From NCBI RefSeq assembly GCF_949628215.1, contig NC_134283.1, forward strand, positions 26,266,975-26,330,974: a stretch of 64,000 nucleotides of DNA, given 5' to 3'. Shown piece after piece: positions 51,736-64,000 of this stretch. The notes beneath the pieces are model-generated. The model was given only the letters and a program-made list of their open reading frames with translations, searched no databases and was not told the DNA's origin. Both the position numbers and the translations under genes were made by a program. The stretch comes from Phalacrocorax aristotelis. Lineage: Eukaryota; Chordata; Aves; Suliformes; Phalacrocoracidae. Within the stretch, counting starts at the first letter, position 1. Each line of letters begins with the position of its first letter.

Positions 51736-54700
51736 AAATTCTTAACTTCGAAGTCCAGCATAAGTAATGAGACTCTGAACACCATATTTAAGATGCAATG
51801 GTGAGCAACCTGAAAATATTGTTCTCTGCCACTGGTTATTGTGATATAGATCCACGACTCTGCCTCCTTGATGTCAAAAGGCTGTAAAACTAAGAGACCT
51901 GTGTTTTGGCCAGGCAAGGACAATATTTCTTTCCTCTCACAACAAGTCACCACTGCCTCTAGAGAGAGTTCATTTCTCAGAAACGAAATTAAGCAATTCC
52001 AAATTATTTGCTATTAATATCAACCACTTTGAACCACTTTTATACCCACTTAATACACTTTAACCACATAATATCCTATCACTTTTACTCTTAGTATACT
52101 TCTTAATAAGGATTATTTCTATAATGATTTCCAGAATTTACTATTCAGTCATCTAGGGATTATATGCGTGAAAACAAACCCTATATAGATTTGATTTTAA
52201 AAGGGAATAATTTTATCCTTACAGATTTCAAAAAGTGAGTTTTATTTTAAGCTTTGAAGTAAAATTAATCTTTGGCCAGAAACCAAGAATTTTAGCTCAC
52301 ATGGTAACTTTGAAAAAGTTCTGAGTATGTGAAGGCTTTTGGAGAGTATTAGAAGAGAAAATTGTTTGCAGCTTTAATTATACAATTTGTTAAGGAAGAA
52401 GGAAAAAAAGGAAACACACTATATCTGTAAAAGCAATTCTTCTGTTATGGTCCCCAAAGCTCTTATCTACTGTCTCTATAGTAGATAAGCAGCAGAGGTG
52501 ATTCAATTCAATGCAATATATAGTCAGATTAAAAATGAGAAACATTTGTTATTTGCAAATGTTACCTGCATATGCAATGTTCTGAGCTCCTTGATAAGGT
52601 AGTAATGAAAAGATTTAATTAAAAAAACCCAGAAGATTAGTAGTCAAATTATGTCCAATCATAAATAGTACATATTTTAAATAGGACTTCTCATTTCAGT
52701 TTACCTGAAAGAATTCCAAACAGCATGTGAACAACATATTTCTTCAACAGAGAAATCATGTCTGCATTGATACCTTGGGACACCTGCTGAGACACATAAA
52801 CTGGGGTTCCATTCTGCAAGGATTTAAGCATTTGAGCCTTCATCCAGAAAAGCACTTTCACTCCTGTTTAAATGTTTACCAACATGGTTTTCTGCACTGG
52901 GATCAGAACACTAAGCAGCTGGCAGTATGAAAAGCATAATCCTGGAAACTCTGACAGATATAAGCTGAAAATTCCAACATTGCCAGCAAATGTATTCCAG
53001 TTATGTCCTCTCTCCTAAACTATTTCACTGGTAATGTCTCCTGTAAAACTGTAGTGCTTGGAATAGCACCTGTTCTTTATTTAATAAATTATTTTGAGGT
53101 GTGTTTGCCAAATTCTCCAGGGTTTCAGGAGAATAAATCACATGTAGAAGTTTTGCTTCAGTGGCTTCCAGTGGTATTTCTTCTTATCAATACTCTGCCA
53201 GTTATTCTGCATAAATCTGTAGCTAATAAAAAGCTGCTGGATATCTAGCAAGGGAAACTGAAGATTAATTTTTCCATGGGGAAGACATGCTGTGATTAGT
53301 AAAACATCTTTATCCTTCCTTAGCTTCTGGTCATGTTCCATTAATTTCAGGGATTTGCCTTCTTTCCAAGATTTCAGGTCTCCATCTTCACCTGACGGTC
53401 CCATCTGGCATCTGCTTGAGTCACGAAAAGACTCTTCCTGTTTTTAAAAAGTTCCTGATTATGCAGTTTGGATAAGATCCACAAAGGGCCAGCAAAATCG
53501 CTGAAGCATCATGGTGCTTTCTCTATATGCATAGAAAATGGGGTATGAAACCATCTACATTTCACCAATTAGCTTATTCTTAGTTGCCATGAGGCTTTGT
53601 GTTGCTACTCTGAATATCTCCATGAATCTTGCTTCAGTGCTTACAAACAGTACAATCTCTAAAAACGACACCACACGTAGCTGGTGCTCACATCTCCTAA
53701 ATGGAGCCCCCACAGCTGGGGATGGACTAGCTCAGGTGGTAGCAGCTGCCTCTCACTACTTGGTCTTTTATTGATTCACCTTTAAAGTTTATTGCTGTTG
53801 TACCACAGTGGATGCTCCATAGAGCTCTGAGAAAGGGCCAAGGAAACCTGCTGGGGATCTGGACATTGTGGCCTGAAAATATAGACATTTTAGTTTACAT
53901 CCGAAACAGTCTCTGCAGCACATTTAGTGGGCCCTTTGTTTTAGCCACAGGATAGAGCTGCAGAGAAGACAAGAAAAAAATCCTCTTATATAACCTTTCA
54001 GACCGAAGGAAACATTTCCACCTCTGTCTTTCCATACTTTGTATCTTTCTCTGTAGTACCTTCTGTACTCTATATTATTCCATTGCTAAACATATTTTGA
54101 AACTCTAGTTGCATGAGTCTACATCTCCTAGACCTTAATGTGGCTTCTCCTCTCCAGGAATTTCAGAAATAAATTGGTAAAAGTTATACCTTATAAATGT
54201 GGTTCCCAATGCAGTTTTTCAAAGTAATGTTTTTGGGGTATGTTTATGGCTACCGCTACTGCTATTTCTGACCCTTGTAGCCATTTCCACACATTAATCA
54301 AACCCACTCTTAGCTTCTGCTCCTCCGTTATTGTTCTGATTCTTGCCCTCTTTTTGAGTTATGAGGCATCCATCTTTCTCCATCCCTGAATACCATCTAC
54401 TTATAAAATGAGGTTCTAGTAGCTTTCCCTTTAAGGTTCTTTCCTTTTACAAAGACAAACTTCTCTGATCATAATCAGAACAATGACAATTTATAAAATA
54501 AAATTCTACTATATTGATGAGAGGTAGTAAAAAAGGTATGCTAAAATATTTCTGGAAGAAAAAGAAAAGTCTGGGAAATATATGTTTGTATGTGTGTGAA
54601 CTAGAAATTGCTCCTATTTTCCTGGTGTTTTGACTGGCTTTAATAGTCACATTTAAATATAAGGGATAGGAAGATAGGCTTTGCAGTGATCATTATGCCT

Positions 54701-57700
54701 AGCCCACTCAAATGTCAAAAATTTCAGAGCTAGGTAGAATTTGCATGTTATGTGCCTTACATTTTGCTTATTAGTGACTGACAGAAAGGCCAAAAAAAAA
54801 AAAAAAAAGAGAAATAAGGTAGTGAACTCATACAGAGTTTCTTCTCATTAAAATGAAGTTGCAGAGTCACAATATTATTTATTACTTAGCACCATTAAAA
54901 TGATTTACCATTTTTTCAGAAGTATATTTTGAAGTTCTGGCATAAAAAGGTGAATATGCTTAATAGTGAGGCTTTCTTTCTATGGAATAGATATCCAAAG
55001 TATGTGTTTTACAACCTTTTCTGTACCCTGGAATTTCTTTTTGAAATTTTGTTCCAAAACATTTGTCATAGTGGGGCATAAATAGGAGAGGAAGATGTAG
55101 CAGCTTTGCATCAACATCTACCTTGGAAGGAACATTTGTGGATTGTAGCATGTAGCCCTGCAATACAGCATGGCCATTGCTAATGACAGGCCATAATCTT
55201 TGCACTGAGCTTGCAAAGCCTCAGGACAGAGGCTCGTCAGGTCTGCTGGGTCTAGTCTTTTCTTGACCTGCCCACAGCTTTGTTTTACTTGATCTAACTA
55301 CCACAGCAATTTCTCTAATGGACCAGGCATCTATGGCTTATTTGTTTGACTTTTCGGTCATGGTACAACCATAGTTTTATATGTACAATAGTAACAAGCA
55401 GTGACTCTATGAAGACCGTGTTATTTACATAGTTATACAGTGCAGAGAAATGCAAGCCTAGTATGACAGCAGAGGCCTTGAGAAGTGGACATGGGAAGCA
55501 GCATAGAAGGCTACAGGCATGGGGTGGCTTTGCTGTTGAATTACCCTGCCTGTGTGCATATTACAGCAGAGGTGCTAACGATCCTCATCCAGAAGCCAGG
55601 ATGTTCATATGCCCCACAGAATTAAGGACAACCTGACCTAAAACTATCACGACAGTACCAAACACCAATGAAAGCCCACCAGAATTACACAACAAAACCA
55701 AGCAAGGTCATTTCATCAAAATAAATAAATTCCTTACGGGTAATTCAGGTACACTTGTTGACAATTTTCCTACTCAGCTGACATAGAGACATTAGCTTGC
55801 CACTTACATTCTTAATGTATCACACATCTACCCTGTTATCAGAACTAAATTCCACATCCACCCCTGCACAGTCTGTTTTATGAGCATGAGTGCAAACAGC
55901 GTCTTGCATGATATAAGACAGTTTATGTGGGAACACTTGGGTTACTATTGGTTACCATGCATTAAAAATGAAGTTAAATCAGAAGCATTGTTTAAAAAAC
56001 CCCAACAAAAATCAGTTTAATTTTCACCATTTGCTTACACTCATCTTTGTGAATGAGTTAGCTTCACTATGAGACATGTATGTCAAGCAACTATTTTCTG
56101 TTCATTCAGCTCTTTCTTCAAGACATATTTCTATCTAATAAACATTTCAGTGATGATACCTCCATGATCTGAAAGAAGCAATAATTAAGAAAATACTCAG
56201 AATAAGTCTACATTGGTTTTAAATTTGACTGGCTCCCTAATCATTCAGGGTTTGTACAACCTAACTGGTTTTTCCAAAGATATGGGCTATAACATTGCTG
56301 ATAAGTGTACTGGAAGTGTGATTCCCAGCTATGCAAAGTCATTTCCTAAGCATGGTTAGTGACTGTTTCTTCCTCCATAATGAGATGGTTTACCATCATG
56401 CCTAGTCTTCACCAAACAAAAGTAATAAGGCGTATTTATGCACCTATTTATGGTATAAAAATGGTTTACATTTACATGCAGAGCTGATATAACTTGGCTT
56501 ATCATAGCAAGTAGAAGGACACTAGTCCTTTAACTGGGGTAAGCTTTAAATGTTCCTGACTGCCAACCCAACACTGGGAAACACCACATTACAGTGCTTT
56601 GCTGTGTACAGGGACATAGAAGACAAGAATGAAAACATTCCCTGACAGATTTAATTCTAATGAGGATTTATATTCAGTTTAACTTGAATTTTAAAGCTCA
56701 CATCTGTAGATGAAAAAAGGTATTCTAAATCTCAAAAAAATGCTCAGGAGGGTTATTCAATAAGCAAAACTGCTGACTCTTCTAGCACCTCACCTGTTTG
56801 TTTTTAAACACTGATAGATAGTGATGTGAAGACGACTACATTATGAATGATTGGTTCCAGAAATTACTTCCTTCTGGGTGAAATTCCCAGAAAAAATATA
56901 GAAAAAAATCTGTGCAAGTATTCTGAAAAGTCATGAATATGAGTACCTCGTGGGGTATTACAGAACAAGAATCTTTATTCTTTCATTTTTCAAATCTAAT
57001 TGAGCAACAGGATTGGGTTTTTTTAAGAAAATTTTGTTTAAATAGGTGGCTAGAGGGCATCCATGTTTTCCTAATCTTACTCACTGAGAAAAGAATTAAG
57101 CTTTTTGCTCCTTTTATTAATTTATAGTGAGATTTTAGACCAATGTTTTGTAAAAGCAACGTACCTTATTGGGGAAATTACATATAATAGTAACAGATTA
57201 CAATTACATATAATAAAACACAGCCAGAAAAAATTAAGAGAGCTCACACTAAAAAAGACCTACTTGGATCATATTTCAGTAATGGCCATTAGCTTTACTC
57301 CCTCTCTTGAGCTCTCCCAGCTATAGTGGAAATCTGCAGGAACTGTGTAATAGCAACAGGCAAAATCATACCCCAAGTGCCTTAGATTTCACATGCAGGG
57401 ATGTATTACATTTAAGAAATGTAATATGAGGATAGAAGGAGCTGGGATGGAAGTGGAGAGAGGTAGAGAGGAAGATAAACCAAAAAATAAGCCTATTGAG
57501 GTTCACAGAATTCCAAGGTTACACCTTTTACAATTAGATATAGGTAGATAATTTCAAGTAAAGTACAAGATCAGCTAAAGCTAACCTAATGACGGAGAAG
57601 AATATCTGAACCATTTTCCCCTCTTTCTGTTTGTTTCTAGCTAATGCTTTCCTTCAGTTGCCACTAAAATGAGTAGCCATAACTGCAGTAAAAAAGACAA

Positions 57701-60700
57701 ATGCGTAGATTATATAACCTCCAGTAAACTAAGTGTAAGGAAACATATTCATCCAAAATTCCAGCTCAAAAAAAATTTTGAAATAATCATCTTAAGTTAT
57801 GGAGGCTTATCCGAATCATCTGATTACATCTTAGACTCCTCCAGAGTTCTCATAAGTATAAATGCTGCACTTCAAGTTCAGGGTGTTAAAAATTAATGAT
57901 GTGTGCTTGTCTCTATAATTATCTCTCTTGTTTGTTACTGGCTATACAAGTTTGTTTCATTGCTCTATATTTTGCTATCCTCCCTGGGGGTTTCATGTAT
58001 TTCCTCTCCCTGCCCACATGCTTTATGTTGTGGTGCAGTTCAGTTGGTCAGTCACATCGATCTGTTCTGATAGGTCTGAAGATGGAAATCCATTATCAGT
58101 GTATTTAACCAATGTGCTTCAACTTTCTGCTGGAGGAACAGATTCTAGACTGGGTGCTACTTTTCAGCTTTTGGTGCTTTGTCAGGACTGCTAACACTGG
58201 TCCTTGTTTCTGGTAATTTTGGTGACAACTGGCCGTTAGCCTACTTTGTTGGTACTAGAAATATTTTTAAAGGGACAATAATCCTCATGCTCACTCACAA
58301 CTTGAATCCAATCAGTTGTGCAATGCAAAAATTACACTGCAGTGAACTAAACTAAAACACAGCAGATACTACAAAACAGAAGTTTTATTGGTATCACTCT
58401 CGATAAATGCACTCCAAAGGGCTTTTTTAAAAAGCATTTTCACAGAATTACAGGAAGGAAACAAAACTTAAACCAAGTTAAATTTTTCATTTTCAACCTT
58501 TCTGTGTAAACAGTTGCTGTAGCCACATTCAGCTGAATCTGCAAATACGGAAAATAGATGCTTTAACTGTAAGTACAAAGGGCTAAAATTTATGATATGA
58601 TAAGGTGTGGTAGCTAATGTGAGCGCGCGTCTTGGGGAAGATGTAGATTGACTGTAAGATAAACTAGTCTACCATGATTGGCAGTTTTATAGTGACTAAT
58701 ACAAAAACAACATTGCCATATAGTATTTTAAAAGTCTGTGAAGAGGTTTAAGAATTGGACTGCTTTACTCGAAATGGCTGACAAATACCAGTGAGGATAC
58801 TGTGAGCTGCTGAATGACTAGAAGGCGGCCTATAAAATCCACAGCATACTTAGATGCTGTGTTGCCAGGTATCATCTCTTTTAGTGGAAAGCAGTGTAAA
58901 TGTTCACAGGAATGTGGCTGGCCTTTAAGTCTCGATGTAGGCGCAGTTTTCAGAAATGACTGTATGATTGCTGGCGCTCTAGGGCCTTCCTGTACTATAA
59001 AGATGACTTAAAAGTCATCTGTTGGGAGTACTCATCTGTGCTACTCTAGTGATTTCTGGGTCTTGAATTCACATTTTGATACTTGTGTGCTCAGTCCCTA
59101 CTTAATCCTAGTGTTTCAGCTATAAGAGTTTATTCATGAGAATTGTAGTCTTACTATAGTAGGGTTTTTTTCTTGTACACTTCAGTACTTTTGTGACTTA
59201 GGAATGACAGAAAAACTCAGCTTTTTTTGTTTTTAAGCACTGATCATTTCAGGAAAAATTTTTAAATACTTCACATGATTTGGCTAGTTCATGGAATGAT
59301 AGCTGTGGCAGTAGCCGCTGCCTAGGAAATTAACTATCTTCTACAGGTGAGCTACCTAAAATCCAACCTACCCAAACCATTACATAGAGGTGAAAACTAT
59401 TTTATTTCTCCCTGTGAACTTCCTCAGCCTCCCTCACTACATGACTACGTCAAATGGCCACAATACAGTTAATACTCCCAAGTGGCAAAGTCTGAAACAA
59501 GGTTTTCTGGAAACACTGTGAACCTAGTATTTCAGGCTCTTCTGAAACAAAGCTCCACCCAGGTACCAGAATTGCAGTCTCACCAGCGATTCACCAGCAA
59601 CCACAGTTCTAGGTGGAGGGAGCAGGACAACAAGACACTTCCTCTGTGATTTTTCAGTTCAGATTTCTCAACACTGTCTCCATTTCCTTTTATGGAATTT
59701 CCGATAACTGATTGGATCTCTTCTTTTCCTCTCTAAGCAAAACATTCTGAGTTTCCATCTCTGATGCGGGAATTGACTTGGGACGAGATTAATCTTCACA
59801 TTATATGATTTGCAAGCCTAAGAGAAGTGAAGTTTGGGTATTGTGATGAACATCTAGAAGTAAAAGAGAAAATAGGTACCATTTTTGTGATAAAGATAGG
59901 AGCATGGTCCTGGGTACAGAATTAGGATTTAAACAATACAAATGGAAAGAATAGAAATATGAACAGGAGAGAGAATACAGCATCAGCTTTGTGAAAACAT
60001 TTTCTATTTCAACTGAGATAGCTTTACTTAAAATAATATTGGCTCTCAACAAGAGAAAATATAGATACAGTTAGATTTCCACAGACACTGTAATCTCCGG
60101 CAATACATTATTCTCTATGTACACATATGTTGCATCTGCATTCAGCATCTCTGTATCCACAGTGGGAACTTGCAACATGTCCTTCCCTCACAGTGACCAT
60201 ATTATCACCATGAATAATGTATGACCTATAGATTAGGGTAATTTTTTATGCACATCAGAGAATTAATTTAGCTTGACTATTCATAAAGTTAAACAGTGCT
60301 GTTAGGTAAAATAGCAAGCTTTTGTTCAGTCCTCCACTGAGAGGCAGAAAATATTGGTGCTTTAAGTGGAAGACTCACCATATGTGTGAGCAGTTTATTA
60401 AATCTTTGCTGTAGGCTCTGTAGCTTCTATAGCCTACTTGCTATGGTCAGATTTTTTTTTGCAAATAAACTCAATTTTTTAATTAGAGTTAAACTAATTA
60501 GGTTTTGGCTATTCAGCACTGCTACAGGGCTTTTTCTTTAGGCACTTTGTGGCTGCTCTGATTCTGCTTGCAAACAGCAAAGCACTAGCAGGCAGATTCC
60601 AGCAGGGATAATTGACCCTTGTGTGAAGTTTTGTAATTGAACATTCAGAAATAGTTAAAATTCATTTTCTGTATTTAGGAAAGTTGAAGGAAAGAGCCAT

Positions 60701-62390
60701 ACCAGCCACAAATTGGCATACCTTATTTAAAGTCACTGGAATTATAGAGATTTTGACCAGCTAAGTATACAACCTCATATCTGAACGGTGAGAGACTGAG
60801 CAGTCATGGTAGGTTTTGGTATCAGAGAAGAGTATAATTTCCCTTCTACTACTTGTAACAAATTGTGGAAATCATGTTCCTGCAGATTAGGAAATATTTA
60901 CCTTATTTCAAAGGTATATCCTTCATGAGTTATTGCTCACTAATGAAATAAGATGTGCCCAATCTGCCCCTCAGTTTGGACTGAAAGTTTATTGCTGCTG
61001 CCTGTGATTTTTAATAATGTATGGTGTAGCTTTACCAACATATGGTAGTGTCTTTCCAAGAAATGCTGCGTATGATTCTTCTGGATGTTACATTAGAGTG
61101 TCTTTGATATAGAGATGCCATGGAACAGCAGAGACCATCAAAAGTTATAATGTTGACTTTATGTTAGCAATTAACTAAAACACAGTGGTTTTGAAATAGA
61201 TAATCTTTCCTTTATTTTTAATTTTGAACTAAAGAATTTAAGCCAAAGGGATTGAAACTATAATAATATAAGACAGCTAAATGACATTAATATAATTATT
61301 TGCTAAATTTTACTAAAGTGATGATTATTTTTACGGAGGTATCAATCTTAATTCTGCAGAAATAAAAGCAAAACAGAAAATAAATCACACTAAATCTATT
61401 AAAAAGAGGAATTAATTCCCAAACTGTAATGTGGGCTTTCACAGTTTTGGTCTGCCAAAAGAAGAGTATATCAGCACCTCAACGAAACCTTTGACTAATG
61501 GGTTTTGCTGTGTCTTCTGGAAAAGGTTTAGAAAAGAAGATGGAAAAAAATGATTTTCCTAACACATCAGTGATTTCTCAGCAAAGATATCCTATGGGAC
61601 TGACTGAACTAATCTTCTACGACCTCAACATATTCCAGTACAGAAATAAGGCCTTTAGCGCTAAGAGGTCTGCAAAAGAGGCTGTGCCAGTGAAATAGAG
61701 CATCTTTTCATTAGTTCTTTATCCCTTGTTTGGTGAACCTGGTTTTACCTGCAGAAGGTACCTCTGCCCACAGAGGTTACACTTGATCCGTGAATGATTA
61801 AATTTGCCCAGATGGTATTGCAAAAAACTTATGGGTGATGTGCACTAGCAAAGATCTGGAGAACCCAGTCCTGAATGTCTGGTGTGCTGAAGTTACACCT
61901 CACCAATGAAAACCCAAAAGAGCTATATAGATGCTACAAACCAAGTAAAAACTTTTTTAATGCAGAATTAGGATTCGTTTGTGTATTTTATAGTGAAGAA
62001 GATAAGAAACGTGAGTTAAAACTCTTTTTAGCCCCTGCCATGGTAAAAACCTCATTGGCAGAACGAGGTTTGTGTGTAATTGTAGACTGAGATACCAGTT
62101 CATAGATCTTTGCACATTTTATAAAAAAAAATTTTAAAAATGACTCAGTCTTGTGCTGTAATCCCTCCCAAATATTTATGTAGTCCAAATTAATGCACTT
62201 TCTGATCTATATTAATAACTGTTTATTAACATGTAGTGATTTCTGCCCTCCATCTGCTTTGTGAAGAGGTATTTCAAGTAATTTGAGACATACAAAGAGC
62301 CCCCCTGAATGTTAGACACACTCACGGTTTTATATATATATATATATAAGTAATTACAATCATAGCTACCTCACGCAGGTTTAGGGGGCA
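51736..62390. other. AT-rich non-coding DNA, no gene recognised
   Basis: About 10.7 kb with no frame over 88 codons that resembles a protein. It holds a T/A-rich background, an A run at 54792-54808, a 10-bp hairpin at 52462-52489, another at 57404-57426 and an AT dinucleotide run at 62331-62348. A stretch at 60461-60641 has several homeodomain-like cores. A degraded tRNA-like A-box text near 53729-53746 lacks a matching B-box and cloverleaf. Confidence 0.68.
62331..62348. repeat. (TA)9 microsatellite
   Basis: Eighteen bases of uninterrupted TA repeat. Confidence 0.95.
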
Positions 62391-62454
62391 AACTGAGCAG
62401 GGATTGGATGAGATGACCTCCAAAAGCACCTTCTAACTCTAATTACTCTATGAC
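62391..62454 (+). mobile_element. CR1 LINE 3' UTR fragment
   Basis: GGGATTGGATGAGATGACCT with CCAAAAGCACCTTCTAACTC and the terminal TTACTCTATGAC corresponds to the last 60 or so bases of a CR1, which normally reads GGATGAGATGACCTCCAGAGG ... TTCTATGA. It is diverged and has a single degenerate octamer. Orientation is plus, opposite to the better-preserved CR1 0.5 kb downstream, so these are separate insertions. Confidence 0.8.
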
Positions 62455-62954
62455 TTGAAATTTCAGGTTTGGGTTCTGACCCTCTTAAGCCATCTCTTTT
62501 CCAAACAGGGAAACTGGATTTATGTGGAGCAGTCTTGCAGACATCTTCCAAGAGCGCTAACATCGGGAGTGGGAATGTCTTAAACAGTGAGATTTTGTAT
62601 CAGTGTCTGAAACATTAACTTCCAAAAAATTATACTGTAATATGCAAATAGGTAAATATGTGTTTCTTTGCATACCTGTATTACCAGAGTTGAAAACTTC
62701 TAGCAGTCATAAAAATAAAAAGAGATTTCAATATACATTTGGGAATAATCTGGGCTTTATTGAATTTGTTCTGGACATTAAAAGCACTTGTAAAATTTAG
62801 GTCATATAAGCAGAAAGACTGATCTGGAAGCCTTAAGGAAATGAAAAAGGCTTTGTCATTATGACTTTCATTAGTATTAATGGCACTGCACAGCTAAAGC
62901 CCTACTCGTCTGGATAGAAATGTACCTCTGATTGTTCTGGCTGGTATGCAGTTT
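62455..62954. other. AT-rich non-coding DNA, no gene recognised
   Basis: Half a kilobase between two CR1 fragments of opposite orientation; nothing else was recognised. Confidence 0.7.
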
Positions 62955-63538
62955 CCACAGAACCATCGAATGGCGGGGGTTGGAAGGGACCTCTGGAGAT
63001 CATCTCGTCCAACCCCCCTGCTTGAGCAGGCACACCTAGAGCAGGGGGCACAGGGACGCGTCCAGGAGGGTTTTTAATGTCTCCAGAGGAGACTCCACAG
63101 CCTCCCTGGGCAGCCTGTGCCACTGCTCGGTCACCTTCACAGGAAAGAAGTTTTTTCTCACGTTTAGCTGGAACTTCCTGTCTTCCAACTTGTGCCCATT
63201 GCCCCTTGTCCAGTCACTGGGCACCACTGAAAAGAGTCCAGTCCCATCCTCTTGCCACCCACCCTTCAGATATTTATAAGCACTGATGAGATCCCCCCTC
63301 AGGCTTCTCTTCTCTGGGCTGAACAAACCCAAGTAGGTCAGCCTTTCCTCATAAGGGAGATGCTCCAGCCCCCTGATCATCTTGGTAGCTCTCTGCTGGA
63401 CTTGGCTGAGCAGTTCCCTGTCCTTCTTGAACTGAGGGGCCCAGAACTGGACACAGCACTCCAAATGTGGTCTCACTAGGGTAGAGTAGAGGGGGAGGAT
63501 AACCTCTCCTGACCTGCTGGCCACACTCCTTTTTATGC
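62955..63538 (-). mobile_element. CR1 LINE, 5'-truncated, well preserved
   Basis: A minus-strand CR1 fragment of about 580 bp. At the low coordinate lies the 3' end (CACAGAACCATCGAATGG, then GGGGTTGGAAGGGACCTCTG and GAGATCATCTCGTCCAACCC). Above it is the ORF2 C-terminal coding region up to a truncation point near GCCACACTCCTTTTTATG (63521-63538). The coding part has no stop or frameshift, so this is the least damaged CR1 in the window and probably the youngest. The tail has only about two degenerate octamers. No target duplication was found. Confidence 0.95.
63036..63524 (-). pseudogene. CR1 ORF2 C-terminal fragment, frame intact
   Basis: A 162-codon frame, the longest in the window, encodes the C-terminal part of the CR1 reverse transcriptase. 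Landmarks in order are [19 protein letters not shown] (about residues 15-33), [17 protein letters not shown] (45-61), [20 protein letters not shown] (63-82), [20 protein letters not shown] (106-125) and [20 protein letters not shown] (126-145). The apparent start methionine is internal to the family's protein. The catalytic palm and the endonuclease domain are absent through 5' truncation, so it is a dead fragment despite the open frame. Confidence 0.93.
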
Positions 63539-64000
63539 AGCTCCTTTACACAGACAGACATTTAAAAGACAACTGGATACCAATGGTAACCCATGATCAC
63601 TTGGAATTCATATAAAAGCTGGAATTCAGTGGCCTTTTTCCCTAATTACATTGACTGTGCTCCCTCTTCTCTCTCTCACACTAATCTCATAAAACATTTG
63701 CTGTTTTTTGAGATTTGGAGTGCTAAAATGTCTTGAAATGGCAGATGAGCAAACAAATAGCTATTTCTTTCCTACAAATAATTACCAAGAGGAAATGGAA
63801 GTTTTAGTGATTGTGGGCTGCTTTTCAATAAGGTTGTTCTAGATTTGAGACAAGTCCTAGACAAACATACTTTTTCATGCTCTAATCTTGCACTGGCCAG
63901 TACACCAGACTCTACTAACTAGCTGTTTGACTTTTGAAGTTTTCTCATCACAGTATTCAGGAACACATTGCTTTTGTGAAAAGAATGTATTTGATTTAGT
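63539..64000. other. AT-rich non-coding DNA, no gene recognised
   Basis: The final 0.46 kb beyond the CR1 truncation point holds nothing recognisable. Confidence 0.7.

Noticed and set aside
52462..52489. 10-bp inverted repeat with 8-base loop
   Set aside because: Arms of this length with flexible loops are expected about once by chance in this window.
53722..53784. tRNA-like text GGGGATGGACTAGCTCAGGT with GGTAGCAG
   Set aside because: The A-box-like part is good, but no B-box GGTTCGA follows at the right distance and the arms do not pair into a cloverleaf.
57404..57426. 10-bp hairpin with 3-base loop in AT-rich DNA
   Set aside because: Low-complexity arms (TATTACATTT) make chance formation likely.
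58439..58468. CACAGAATTACAGGAAGGAAAC, resembling a CR1 3' terminus
   Set aside because: The similarity covers only about 20 bases and the sequence that should follow (GATCATCTAGTCC) is absent.

Overview
The window looks like bird nuclear DNA that is almost entirely non-coding: AT-rich, intergenic or intronic sequence. The avian assignment rests on several fragments of CR1, the dominant LINE family of birds and other reptiles. They carry typical CR1 reverse-transcriptase C-terminal peptides and the CR1 3' end with ATTCTATG/TTCTGTGA octamers. Two endogenous-retrovirus LTRs resemble types I associate with neoavian birds, so a member of Neoaves is the best guess; no database search was possible. 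No open reading frame exceeds 162 codons, and the longest one is a CR1 remnant. No bacterial operon, tRNA, rRNA or CRISPR array is visible.

Layout. 1-4831: AT-rich DNA without a recognisable gene. 4832-5605: a 5'-truncated, frameshifted CR1 on the minus strand. 5606-11767: nothing recognised. 11768-12111: an old LTR on the plus strand. 12112-16924: nothing recognised apart from a TATA box plus splice donor on the minus strand near 13.6 kb. 16925-17394: a GC-rich solo LTR on the minus strand with a probable target duplication. 17395-30779: AT-rich DNA with two very old SINE-like traces at 22.1 and 22.5 kb. 30780-31444: a decayed CR1 (+). 32698-33200: a very old CR1-like fragment (-). 39880-40170: a CR1 3' end (+). 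41290-42245: the only stretch that looks like part of a host gene, with a compositionally distinct upstream region, an ATG, a short hydrophobic leader and a splice donor. 42246-64000: AT-rich DNA with a perfect 14-bp hairpin at 48.4 kb, small CR1 ends at 51.7 and 62.4 kb, and a better-preserved CR1 (-) at 62955-63538.

If the exon at 42.1 kb is real, the gene runs on the plus strand and encodes a secreted or membrane protein. The sequence after 42245 would then be its first coding intron, more than 21 kb long, and the sequence before about 41.3 kb its upstream flank. I could not name the gene from 35 residues.
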